This document shows, piece after piece, positions 10,579 to 22,700 of a stretch of DNA of 64,000 nucleotides (the stretch's first letter is position 1; each line of letters opens with the position of its first letter). The stretch lies in assembly GCA_024529925.1 (NCBI GenBank), contig JAFEUB010000846.1, positions 3,214,501 through 3,278,500 on the forward strand, read 5' to 3'. The notes below the pieces were generated by a model that saw nothing but the letters and a program-made list of their open reading frames with translations, searched no databases and was not told the DNA's origin. Both the position numbers and the translations under genes were made by a program. This DNA comes from Ophthalmolycus amberensis (lineage: Eukaryota; Chordata; Actinopteri; Perciformes; Zoarcidae).

Positions 10579-13500
10579 TCACATGTTGTAGGCCACGTAG
10601 ATGGGGTCCAGTTGGTCTGCCAGGAAGGAGTCTCGCAGGTGCATCCTCTGCTTCTCTCCTCTGGAGTTGATGGGGATCACCCCGGGGTCCACGATGACCA
10701 CCACCCCGACGATGAGGTGGTGCTCCTCCAGGACCACGTTGGTGACGAGGGGCACCAGGTCCAAGGCCTCCTGCTCCGAGCCGCTCAGCTCCGCCACCAC
10801 CACCAGCAGGTTGGTCCACGTAAACACAGCACTGAGGAGAAGGAGGTGCTCAGTCACATGCTTTCTGCGTTACTGCGCGAACTACAGGCTACGCGCTTTC
10901 TCATTGAGTGGAGAAGAAGAACAACATAATCGTGAAAGTAGAACCTCACCTTTCTGCGATGCAGCGGTGGGCTCGGGACACGGATGTCTCGATGTCGATG
11001 GGGTGATAGCGTAGCCCCCTTAACTCCAACGTTTCATCAAGAGAGCCCACCACAAACAAGGCATCGTGACGATCTGTGGAGAAGAACAAAGGTATTTGAC
11101 CATTTATAGTTATGGACCTGACTAGGGTTAGACAATATGAAAACATATACTGTATTATATAAATATGAATTCATAATGATAGCTTATGTTATCGATATCG
11201 CCCCCCCCCCCCCATCAAGACAGAAAGGCCAAAAGGAAGTGAATGAGGTCCACTTGTTTCAAATGTCCTCTCACCTCCGCTCGCATCCAGTAGCTCGGTC
11301 CTCTTGATGAAGCCCAGGTAGCCCGTCCTGGCCCACAGCGTGTGGGGCTCCCCGAAGCTGAGTTTGGTGTTGAAGTGGTCTGCCTGCAGGCTCTCCTCCC
11401 CATAGATGGTGTAGTAGCCACTGGCACTGTGAGGGCTGGTCACCCAGATCTGAACCGGCACAAAACAAAACGTTTGTAAGTGTCACAGTAAATCCAAAAT
11501 GTCAGCATCTGATGATCCTCTGTGCCTCCATCCACTCACCTCCCCAAGATGTGAATCTCCCAGCGGGCCTCTGGTCTCTGGGTTGACTATGATGACCCTC
11601 ACTCCTGGTAGGATCTAAGAGGAGAACATGAAGGGAGAGTTTAGCTTGGAGATAATGCAACCACTTCCAATATCTCTCTGGGTCTGTGGCCTGTGAGTCT
11701 TTTTAGCCAATAATCAATACTTACAGTGCCAGACTCCATGAGGGGAAGACTCTGTGGCGCTCCTCGTTCCACCAGCCTCACCCTAAAGGACGAGGCCAAA
11801 AGACAGCCCGTCAATGATTCTGTTCGATCTGACCGACACACCACGCACGTTTTCACGTATGTCGGATCATGTGACAACAGCAGCTGTTTCCAGTCTTACC
11901 TGTCGTGTCGCAGCGACTTCATGTCAACATAGACGGTGGAGGGGTCTGGTCCAGCAGTGCCCTGAGGATGCAGAGAGGAAAATTAATACTCTGAAATGTG
12001 AGAAATCTGCTTTTTGCCTCATTTATCATTCAGTAATACATATGGTTGATTTAAAAAAAAAAAAACATATTTCTGTAGCGTAGAATAAAGAAACATGCAC
12101 ATGGTAAGTATAAATGTGACAAACATAACTGGAGAGTAAGTTGTTCAACCCTTGGATTAGTTGAATTAGGGAGTAAGTGGTTAGATAACTCGGTGTGTGT
12201 CCGTGTGAAACCAACCTGCAGGCAGATGGCCAGGTTGACCCGGGAGCCGAAGGCGGTGCTGACGGCTCGCGCCGAAAGGCCGAGATCTTTAAAGAGCTTG
12301 GAGAAGGACTGCGTGAGAATGAGGCGAGGCCGCTCCTCTGCTATCACCACACAGCTCCGCACGCACGACAGGTTCAGACCTCGGGCCTGGAGACACGCAC
12401 GGCTAAAAGGTTATTCACACTTCTAACAGTTCGGTGTAGACTGAGCATGACACGAACATGAACTCGGCATCAGTGGACATTTTTAGCCAAAGTGAATTGA
12501 GATGTTGAGCTATGCAGAACCACAAGTACCAGATTTATGACTTAAGACACAACATTATACAATCTGATAACACTTAGACTCCATTCATCAAGTATGCAAC
12601 TTATCCGTGAGAAGACTTGCAGCTTGGTTTGTTTCCAGACTTTCAAGTTTAGACAGGTATTTATTAGTTACCTTAACAGCAGAAAAGATTCTTGTGCAAC
12701 CAATGCCACTGTGTTGACATCAGAGTAGTGACAGCTATGACATTTCAAAGGGGTACGAGTGTGGTTCTGACCTTCAGCATCTCTGTCTGGGTTCCCAAGC
12801 CTTTGGTGCAGAGCTCCATGACAGAGTAGGAGCAGAAGGTGTCTCGGATCTTGTACTGACTGAGCGTGCTCAGCCACAGAGGCAGCGAGCTCTCCAGCTC
12901 CAGGGGAGGGATAAGGATGGACTGGTGACCTGAGTAAACACTGGGCCACAAAAACACACTGGCTACAGAAACAATACCACATTTACAGGAACAGCATCCT
13001 ATGTGTACTACGATATTCAGCCTGTGTGTGTGTGTGTGTGTGTGTTACCTGGAGAGGCACCACAGGACGAAGCCCAGGCCACAGTATGGGTCCAGGCAGA
13101 TGGCTATTTGGCGTGAGGAGTAGAGCTCACACTGCAGCTTAATGGAGCGGCACAGAGTGCTGATTGCAGCATGAGACATCTACCAAGAAATAAAGCCTTA
13201 AAAACACTGTATGCCGTCATCAGACTACACAACAAGAGCAGATCCGCTTTATCCAAGTCCCTCTGGCTGAAGCAAATGCTTCACGTTTCATACAATGTGC
13301 GTGGTTAGTGAGAATAATTTACCTTGACTCCGGTCAACATGCCGGTGGTGGACACACTGAAGTCCAGGTAGGCCAGCATCTCAGCTGTAGGCGGTTTATA
13401 AATGTTCGGAGGCCGCTTTCTGGGGAGATCATCTGTGAGAAGAGGGAAGCGGATTTGTTGTCGTTTTCTCAATGGACAAAATAAATCGCGCACCGTTCTT

Positions 13501-15728
13501 ACTGTCGGTGTTATTGTTTGCTATTGGGAATGCGTTGCAGCCTGGTAATTGCTCCATGTTTTTGTATTTGTCATATGCAGCATCACTCTACACATCACAA
13601 TATATTTCAGACTACAGGGAGCAGCTGTTAGTCTACAGTAGGTTTCCCCAACATAGTCAAAGTCAGACAAAGTGTAAACAGGACACTTTGTGGTCAGAAG
13701 GGGAACACAGTTTTGTAGTCTCGTGTTTTTGTGCTAAATCTGAGCGCTCCCAAAGATGTGTAACAACAACTGTGGTCTGCTGCTTAACGTCCTAATGCAT
13801 CCAAGCTATTCTTATTTGAACAGATCTCCAGCACCTGTATCGATGATCGTGGGCCACGTCTTGATGTTGACGCTGGCAGCAGCCTCCCTGGACCTGAGGA
13901 TCCTCATTAGAGGCTGAGTGGTGAGGATGCAAGCTGCTTTGCTCACCTGCAACACCAAACACACGTATAAAAGGAATTCATCCAAAGATATAAAACACAA
14001 GGCTTTAACAGTGACCTCTGGTACAGATCCTCCTTCACTCATATGAAAAGGCATTTAATCATCGTTATACTTTATTGATCCCTGAGGTGAAATTCCATTT
14101 TATTTGCTTCCCTCCAGGGAAATCACTTATAGGGATCAACAACAGAGGCGCTTCACTGGATCTGGTTACTTCTTTATGGCACTTTGACAATTATAAAAGA
14201 TCGCTCGAGTGGTTCCTGAGAGCCGTGAATAGAGTGAAACATGTAACTAATAGATATCGCCATGAATCTTCCACAGTTGATTCCTTATATGAAGACAATT
14301 ATTTTCTAAATAACAAGTTTTCTGAAAATGAAAATCAGCATTATCTTCTCAAATATTTGCCAATTAGCATACATTTCCATAAACCGATATTTGAACATTG
14401 GATAACGGCAGGTTCAAAATGTAGTTTTGTTTCAATTTGTTGACATATTAGAGTCACAGGTTTTTATAGAGGGACTTTTGGAAATGTCTTTGTGTCACTC
14501 GATAAATGATAAAATACTGTTAACAGCCATTTAAAAACATCTATTCTTGACATGTACTTAGCGGTAAAATATTGTCTAAATCAGGCTGTGAATGATACAC
14601 GAACAAAACCTGTCTCTAAAAACCATCAGAATATAATTAGGAATGAAACTGGAAAGTTTGATGAATGAAAGTGAAGTGGTGTTCTGGCTCAGATTATGAC
14701 AAAAACACATTTGAGAAAACTGCCTTTAAATATATGTAATGACATTACATGTGAATAGGGCAACAACTTTAACTAATATATATCACCAGGAAACTTCCCC
14801 AGTTAATTACTTACATTAAGACAACAACTTTTTGTAAGGTTTTGGAAATGTTATGTTCAATATGCAAATGTTTATTATCAAAAGCTAAGTCTTGGTGAAT
14901 TTAGGAGAACTCTACAGAACAAAGTACCGGTAGTCAAATAAACACCTAAATGTGTATTTTGAATGTTTTTTCCCCCCACTAGGCTGAAAAAAAGACGAAA
15001 TAGCCGAAAATCTCAAAATGGATTAGAGCGGTGCCTGAAAAACAATATCTTTGCCTGGAGAGTCTCCCCTTAACGAGCTGTATAATATGGAACCAATGCA
15101 AACGTATTCGTAATACTTCTTGTTCTTGGATAAGTGTACATGAATTACTCTATTGTGCTTTGGTAATGGTTGATTGATCAAATCGGTGTAACAGAAGCAC
15201 TATTAGTAATTAGAAAACCAGCGGTGTGCACTCACATCGATGATCATGCGGACAGTGGGGAGAGTAGCAGCCAGGTTCTGCGGGTGAGGCGGCCTCACCG
15301 TCACAGGGATCACCCCCGCATAGAGACAGCCATAGAAGGCAGCTATCAGGTCAATACCTGCAGAAATAAGAGAAAGAGAAAGACAGAAACTGTGTGAACT
15401 GAAACACAGGCAAGTTAAACAGCTACTTGTTCCCTGTACATCAAATAGACAAACAAGGAAATGGTGTGTGTGTGTGTGTGTGTGTGTGTGTACCTGGGGG
15501 ATAAAGCAGCACCACATTGTCTCCTGTGTTGAGGCCTCCTCTCTCCATTAGGGTAGCTGTGATTTTCTCTGCTCTCTTGTGCAGCTGAGCACAAGTAGAG
15601 GTGCACACTGCCACTCCCTACAGAGAAAAGAGAGGACGCACAGCTGAACTCACCCAACAAAGTAAATCACTGCTACAACCATGATCAAAAGCAAGAGAAA
15701 GACAGAAAAGTATGTTCAGGTATAGTGC

Positions 15729-15764
<36 letters not shown>

Positions 15765-18700
15765 CTTGGAATTGAGCAGCACATATAGGACGTGGTCCGG
15801 GTCACTTTGAGCTCTCCATTGCAGAGCTTCAGACAGAAACTGGTGCTGGTAAAGAGAGCGTGTCACCACATAAACATTAATGGTGGACTGACTCAATACA
15901 TGTACTGCACACAAAAAACAAGACAAAACAAAACAAAGCTACATCTGTGGCAAATAATAATCCATTAAAAATGATCGGACAGATAACACATAAAAGCTAG
16001 TCAACACAGTGGCTCTTTATATATGATCCAACCAACAGCCAAAAATAAAGGGATCTCAGTGACAACAGATAGATTTATTCAATTCAAATTGACTTTGTGT
16101 GGAATAGAGAACAGAAAAGCTATTCGGTGACCTCTCACACAGAGGCACACAACAGGAGTGCATCTATAGAATATGTTAGTGCAGGTATGTCATGCTGAGA
16201 CCATCTGCAACTCAAGCCACCAACACGCTTTGGGTCTTTAAAACTAAAAGGTCATGACAACTTTGAAAAACGTTTTAGTGCATTTACTGCTTCAAGGGAA
16301 CAATCCAATAGCCGTTTTTAGAATGAAAACCTAATTAAATACTAAATGCATATTATACAGATTACTATTCATGCTTTAACTATTCATATCATTCTACTAA
16401 ATTCATTGCTGCTGTTATTATTAGTAGTTATAATTTGTATAGTATTCATCTGCTATTATTAGTGCTACTACTGCTATCACTGCTCTCATTAGATGCATCA
16501 TTTCTGTCATATGGAGCGACTATGATGTCATTTTGTTGTGCTATTCATTCTGACCACATGACATCTATGGCACCCTCCTCAGTTGCTCTCCCTGGGGTTT
16601 CTTCCTTTTCTTTTTCCTGTTAAAGGGTGTTTTTAGGAGTATTACCTAATCCGATGCGTAGGTCCAAGAACAGAGGATGTCGTATGTTGTACAGATTGTA
16701 CTCTGAGGCAAATGTGTGATTTGTGATATTGGGCGAAATAAGATTGAATTAAATATTAGCCTCTTGATGAGTAGTCTCAATACGCTGAGGAACTAGATTG
16801 GAAAAGACAAGACGTGAATGTAAAGAAAGTCTGTTAAAAGGCAGACGCCAAGTAAAGCAAACACGTAAAGTAACAAAAAAAGTTCTCTGGACAAAAACAC
16901 GTTTTACAGCGGTGTCATATTAATATCACTGGCCGAAGTCATCCTTTGTGCCACTCTCTCTCTCTCAGTCAGACAACAGGTCGTGCTCAGGTCAACAATG
17001 AATCAGGAGTCACATCATGCAGACCGTCCGCCCTGCGCACTCATCAAGCCATGCTACACATGGGGGCATCACAGTGAACACAGCGAGCAGAGGTGCACAC
17101 GACAATGTTCCCAATTAACCCTTTTATGGGGGTTTATTATCATTATGCGTAGCAGTACATGATAAGATGGTCTTCAAAGGTCATTTATGGTATCAGACTG
17201 TTTATAACGACTTGCGTAAAGTCTCCATTACTCACTTAAAAAGAAGGAAAATGAACTTTCATTCACTCAGATGAATGTCACGTAATTTACTGCTGAGCTT
17301 TAGGTTTGGTAAAGCTAAGAGGCTGCTGGCAAGCTCCCATCTTAAAAATGTGATAGCAGAGAGTCTGTTATGGGACACTGATGAATGTAAAGTGGCATTT
17401 AACTTGATTCTTAGTGTATTTCTGTGCATTAAGTTTAAGTGTGTGGACCCCTGCTGGCCAAGGAACCAGCCTGGACAGTCATCTCTGTGCGTCGGGCCAA
17501 AGCTGCTGCTGCTGCTGGTGGCCGTTGGGCTGTCGCGGCCGCAAAAGCACATCTGACTGACAGAAGCAGGAGAAGCAAAGACGGGTGGGGGCCAGGCTAG
17601 ATAGAGCCTTACCATCATGGTGGGCCACATACCGAGCTAAAGCCCAACCCAAGCAAAGTTAAAGGTAGAACAACAACAGAGATTTAGGATCACACATCTG
17701 CATCCATTTCCTCCGAGGGTCATCTTTGAGCTGGTGAACACATTCAGAGCATTTACAGTTTCATTTAAATAGATTCGTGTTTCAGTACAGAGTAACGTAT
17801 ACGGTGTATATATATATAAGTGTGACCTATAGTGAAATTTAAGATTTTCAAAAATCAATACATTTTCCGATTATTTTCTTAATTGATTAATCTTAAACAT
17901 CTTGAAATAACAACAAAAAAAAAAATCATAGAGCCCAAGATTACTAATGTCTTGTTTTTGTCCGAACAGTCCAAAACATGGAGATATTCAGTAATGTTGA
18001 AACAACTTCACAAATTTGGCTTTTTTGCTAATATTGTGTGTAATATACAGTGACGAGTAATAACAGAATAAAGTTTATACATTTTGTCTCAAAGTCCAGG
18101 TTTTAAACTGTTGAAAAAGAGTGGTCCATTTTCATGATTCCATTATTAAACTTCTGAATATTATTCTCGGGTCAGTGAGGTCAAAGTGTGGCTCAGGTTT
18201 GCGTTACAATCAGTACCTTTCGGATCAGATCCTGGTCCTCCACCACACCCAGCTCTCTGCCTGTAGCCTGGGCGACGCGCTTCCCTGCTACCAAGTTGCC
18301 GACCAGCATAGAAGCAGGGCCGACATCCACTGAACAGATCAAAGACAAGTTCAGTGACATACTTTCAGCATTGAATTAGTCTTTGCCGTGATGTTACATT
18401 GTAAACGTAGATGTGGTCTAGGGTGGACTACCTGGCTGTTTCTGGCGTGGCTTGGGCATGTTGGTAACACAGGTGTGCGGGCACAAGAGGATGTTACAGG
18501 GGTGCAGATTTCCCTCCAGGAAGTTCTGCTTGGTTTCACAGATGTGGATGCCTCCAAGGGGCGTCTTTGGGAGGGTGTTGGCCGGGACGAGCGCGAGGCA
18601 GTACAGGCCGACCTGGTGGATACTGTCGATGGCCTGTGAAATAAAAAGAGGTTATTGTTTAATGATTGCAAAGTCAACACGGGTATTACAAACTCTTATT

Positions 18701-19551
18701 TTACCCATCGTGGCTTTGAAAAGCACATCAGATCAAAGCAGCAGCAATCGATACGACAAAATACATTACATCATCCAGTGCATGGCAGCATTGTGGTCAC
18801 GCACTTGCTACTTAATTGTAGCAACTGCAGCTAGCAGTGACCACTTCCTTTATTCTAAGTTTAAAATCATGAAAGAGATAAAGGTCTCAAGTGTAAGCTT
18901 GGCGTGTAGCTCGTTCCATCACCAAGGACCGAAGTGGAACAAGCTTGTTTTGCCAGCCTCTGTGCTGATAGGAGGAACTTTGCTTTGCATGTGATTTTAC
19001 CTGCAGTACTCGACTCATCCACTGGAAGCTGTCTTCCTCACTGGCATCAGGCCTCTGCTCTGCCACGATCACTATCCTCTCATCATAAAACACCGTCACT
19101 GAGAACACAGCGATCCTGCATGAACGACAACAGAGAAATGAGCACTCACACACACACACACACACACAGCGAGAGGCCGCAGGGTGTTCACGAGATTGTT
19201 CATTTTGGAGGGGTACACAACACAGCAGCCATCTTTAAATATCACAACATTATTATTGATCCATGCACCATTATGTGGTGAACTTGTCCACAAACACAGA
19301 GCACACTGGCTCACAAGGAGCAGTCAGTGACTCACCTCCCCCTGTAAACTGTTTTGACAGGCTCCACTGCCAGCGCCGTGGCCACCAGGTCGTCGGCGTT
19401 GTGGCGTCGCCCGCTCACCATCAGCAGCCCCTCGATCTTCCCCACAACAAACACCAGACTGCCCTGTGGAGCAAACAGTTCAACTCAGTAAGGAAAGCCA
19501 AAGTCTCACGTTATTTCTTTTTTTAAATTTCCGAAAGGAAAGTCTTTATTT

Positions 19552-19594
<43 letters not shown>

Positions 19595-19741
19595 TTACCG
19601 GTCCTACAAATCCAAGCAGACCAGTCCGGGAGAAGGGAATTTCTCCTATGGGTGCTCCGGCTTGGTTGACGGGGATCACCTACAATTTAGCAGATAAATC
19701 ACAGATTAGACTCAACCGCATACAGTAAAACTCACCCTGAC

Positions 19742-19782
<41 letters not shown>

Positions 19783-22700
19783 TAATATATCATATTAATT
19801 ACATTAATAATTGTGATACTACTTCAGAGTTTAGATTAGAAGTGGTTTATTGCCTACAAATATTTAAATTAAAAAAATGTAATATATAGAAATACGCCCA
19901 GGGGCTAGTGAGAGTAATTGTGAGGATACGGAATAAAGACAATGCAACAGAAGACTGTGGCTCCATCTAGTGGGTCATTTAAGCATGTGTTCTTTCCCAT
20001 CCATCCATTTTCTGAAGCAGCTTATAGCACGCAGAGTGTAGTGGGACAGAAGCTGATCCCAGCACACACCGACATACCTCAAATGTGTTTTTGGTGACAC
20101 CAGGCAGGCCGTAGTACATGGTGCCTCCAGCCCGAGAGCTGATAACAATCTCTCCTATTTCATCCGTCTTGCACAGCTGAGGAGGCCCGTCGGGTTTCAC
20201 GATGCACATCAGAGCTGCAACACAATAACAGATCACAGCATTACGTATGTGCAACTATCTGAATTATTTTAAAGGTACGATAACGAAAGAATGTACAGTA
20301 AATGGGGCAGCCGCAATGCCAATTAAAGTCAACTCTGGTGGCGAACCTCCAGGCATGATGTGGCCCACATCCTGAACAGTGAGAGCAGAGTTCTTGTCCT
20401 CTGTGTTCACCCTGATCACCCCGTGGCTCAGCCCGCCCATGGACAGGATGGCTCTGGCTGGTAGTGGAGCTCCTCGTGCACCAGGCCTGCAGGGAAAGCA
20501 CAAAGAGAAGTGATGGTGTGAGGGAAAGAATAATAATGGGTCAAGCAGGGAGCTAGCAGAACGGTAAGACGTTGTTGAAATCTGCTGATAAACAAAACAA
20601 GTCTGAAAGTGCAGTGGTTTTATCTTGAACAAGGCAGGACAAGTAAGGACAGATGAACTAAGAAAAGTATGATGCCATGTCGATACAAAAAGAAATCCCC
20701 CTCCTTAATTTTAAGACCCACTAAATACAAGTGACTGAATGGTGAGCATTGTGTGAAAAGCAAAACTAGTTTTGCCTGCAAACAGTATCAGAGCGCCTCA
20801 TCCCGGAGCATGCGAGTATGCAGAGGCTGTACCTGCGTATGGCCACAGTCAGAGCCTCAGGAGAGGTGGCACATGGACAGATCGCCTCGGGCTTCAGACC
20901 ATGAGACTGAAACACATTCAGGAAGGCATCACACGACGACACAGACCCTGATAACAAACAAATGGGATAAAACACATTAGCATGACAGGTTGAAATAGTC
21001 ATACATTTAAGTTCATACCACAGTAGTTCTATATTACAAAGAGACCATGCGACTCACATGGGTTTGCTCCATCAGCCACAATAAGCATACGGATGGAGGA
21101 CAGGCTGCTGTCCCTCTGGTCCTTGTGGGCCATCATGGCCCAGTGGAGGTCCCGGCACTTCACCAAGGCCACACGTGCTGTCAGAGGGGAAGAGGAACGT
21201 TACATGTGGTGTACTTACTGTTTGTTTCATCAATTACAGTGTACATTTTGTGTACGGTTTCATCTTGACTTTTGCTGCTATTTTCCAATGATATTCAACA
21301 TATTGATCTTGAACGTAGGCTTCGTCATGTTTAAGTGTCTACCAGGGTGGGCGGATCGAGCCGAAAATATTGATACTACAGAAACCTACGTCGCCGTTTT
21401 AAAGATAGAATCCAGCGTCAATAGAACCGATTAAAAAAGATGAATCAGTTCTTATTTGCATTTCATCAAAGAGTAGAACTGTCTGTTTAAACGTTTGGTT
21501 GCACTCTTTGCTTCACACCGCCAACACATGGTGGCTGAACAGAACAAAAGAGGATCATGTTTTGAGCTATTTCACAGCTGTGAATGATGGCGGAGGGTAG
21601 TGGTCACTAAAAGCAAGGCTGTCAATATAGTCACTGTTTTCAACATGTTTGCACTTTGTTTATAGAAAAAGAAAAACATTTTGTTATTTATCCTTGAAAA
21701 ATGTGCTGTGTTTTAACATGCATGTCATTAAGTGATTAACAATGGAAAGCAACATGCAAGTACAAAAGCCACTTTTAATTATAAAAAGTATCTGTATCTG
21801 CAAATCTGGCCATATTCTGCAGTAATGTCCACCACTGGCATCTACTTTTATCATTTGAAAATGTACAAAATCACATAAATAAAATAAAATAATAAAACTG
21901 TACATGTATGTAATATAAAAGTAAGATTGGACTTTGGCTGAAACCTTTGTGAATGTGGACCCTCTGCACCCAGGACATGGGACATGCCTTCATGACAGCA
22001 TATGGCACTGTGATGGTGTGGATTCTGTTCATGACACTCTGGAACAAAATACACATATTGCCAATGTCAGTTAAAAAAAAGTGAACTCGTCTGAGTATAC
22101 AGTACAAATTGTTGCATCCAGCTCACCGTTAAGACGCCGTGCCACATGCCCATATCCTTCTTGCAGTCCAACACGTTGACCAGTGTCTCCCCTAAAACAG
22201 AAAACACAAAGACACGTCAGCGAGGACTGTGTGCAATCACCAGCTAACTGTGGGAAAGATGCATGATCTTGGTAACTCAACAAAATGTCTCATTTGTGGT
22301 CCATTAGAGTGCATATTCTCCCTAATCATCATCATCCTCAGCTAATCTTCCTTGAAGTGCCTCTCTGCTGAAGAGCTCAAGAGCTGAGCGCTGTTAACCT
22401 TGTAAGAATCATTTAGCTCATCATCCTTACTCGTCCCTTCTCATCCTCACACACAGAAAGAGGGTTCGCGTAGGAGAGGCAGAGAAGCAGCAGCACTGAC
22501 CTTCACAGTAGTTACAGGCCTGCGTCAGGGCTTGACAGTGGGTCAGCATGGAGATCTTGGAAACAGCAACTCCCATCACCGTTCCCTCCTTACTTGCTTT
22601 GTACTGGTGGAAGAGACACACACACGCACACAGCAAAGTTAGATGAGCATAATACCTTGAAACAAACCAATAATAATAATAATCATAAATACATTTCATG

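Larger units (their letters stand above)
10579..15845 (-). other. dip2b: dip2b exons 25-38: second adenylate-forming-like domain (residues 994-1581)
   Basis: Exons: 15765-15845, 15494-15617, 15236-15357, 13835-13946, 13323-13432, 13049-13179, 12772-12940, 12216-12386, 11900-11961, 11725-11782, 11540-11614, 11275-11449, 10950-11073 and 10579-10831. Recognised strings include HQFLSEALQWRAQSDPDHVL, NTGDNVVLLYPPGIDLIAAF, YLDFSVSTTGMLTGVK (A3-like), GLGFVLWCLS, SGYYTIYGEESLQADHFNTK, ARTGYLGFIKRTEL and the A8-like motif ELRGLRYHPIDIETSVSR. The C-terminus VIPINSRGEKQRMHLRDSFL then DPIYVAYNM is the conserved DIP2 end. The exon 28 donor at 13834 reads GTGCTG, which is weak. Confidence 0.93.

Noticed and set aside
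10325..10819. 164-codon - strand open frame over the last dip2b exon
   Set aside because: A shifted-frame shadow of exon 38, Gly/Pro/Arg-rich. The conserved DIP2 C-terminus is in another frame.
14075..14443. 122-codon + strand open frame in dip2b intron 27
   Set aside because: It lies in a probable interspersed repeat and shows no reverse transcriptase, transposase or other motif.
19960..19980. Second CTCF-like site (CCATCTAGTGGGTC)
   Set aside because: Only a partial match to the core; such strings are frequent by chance and in repeats.
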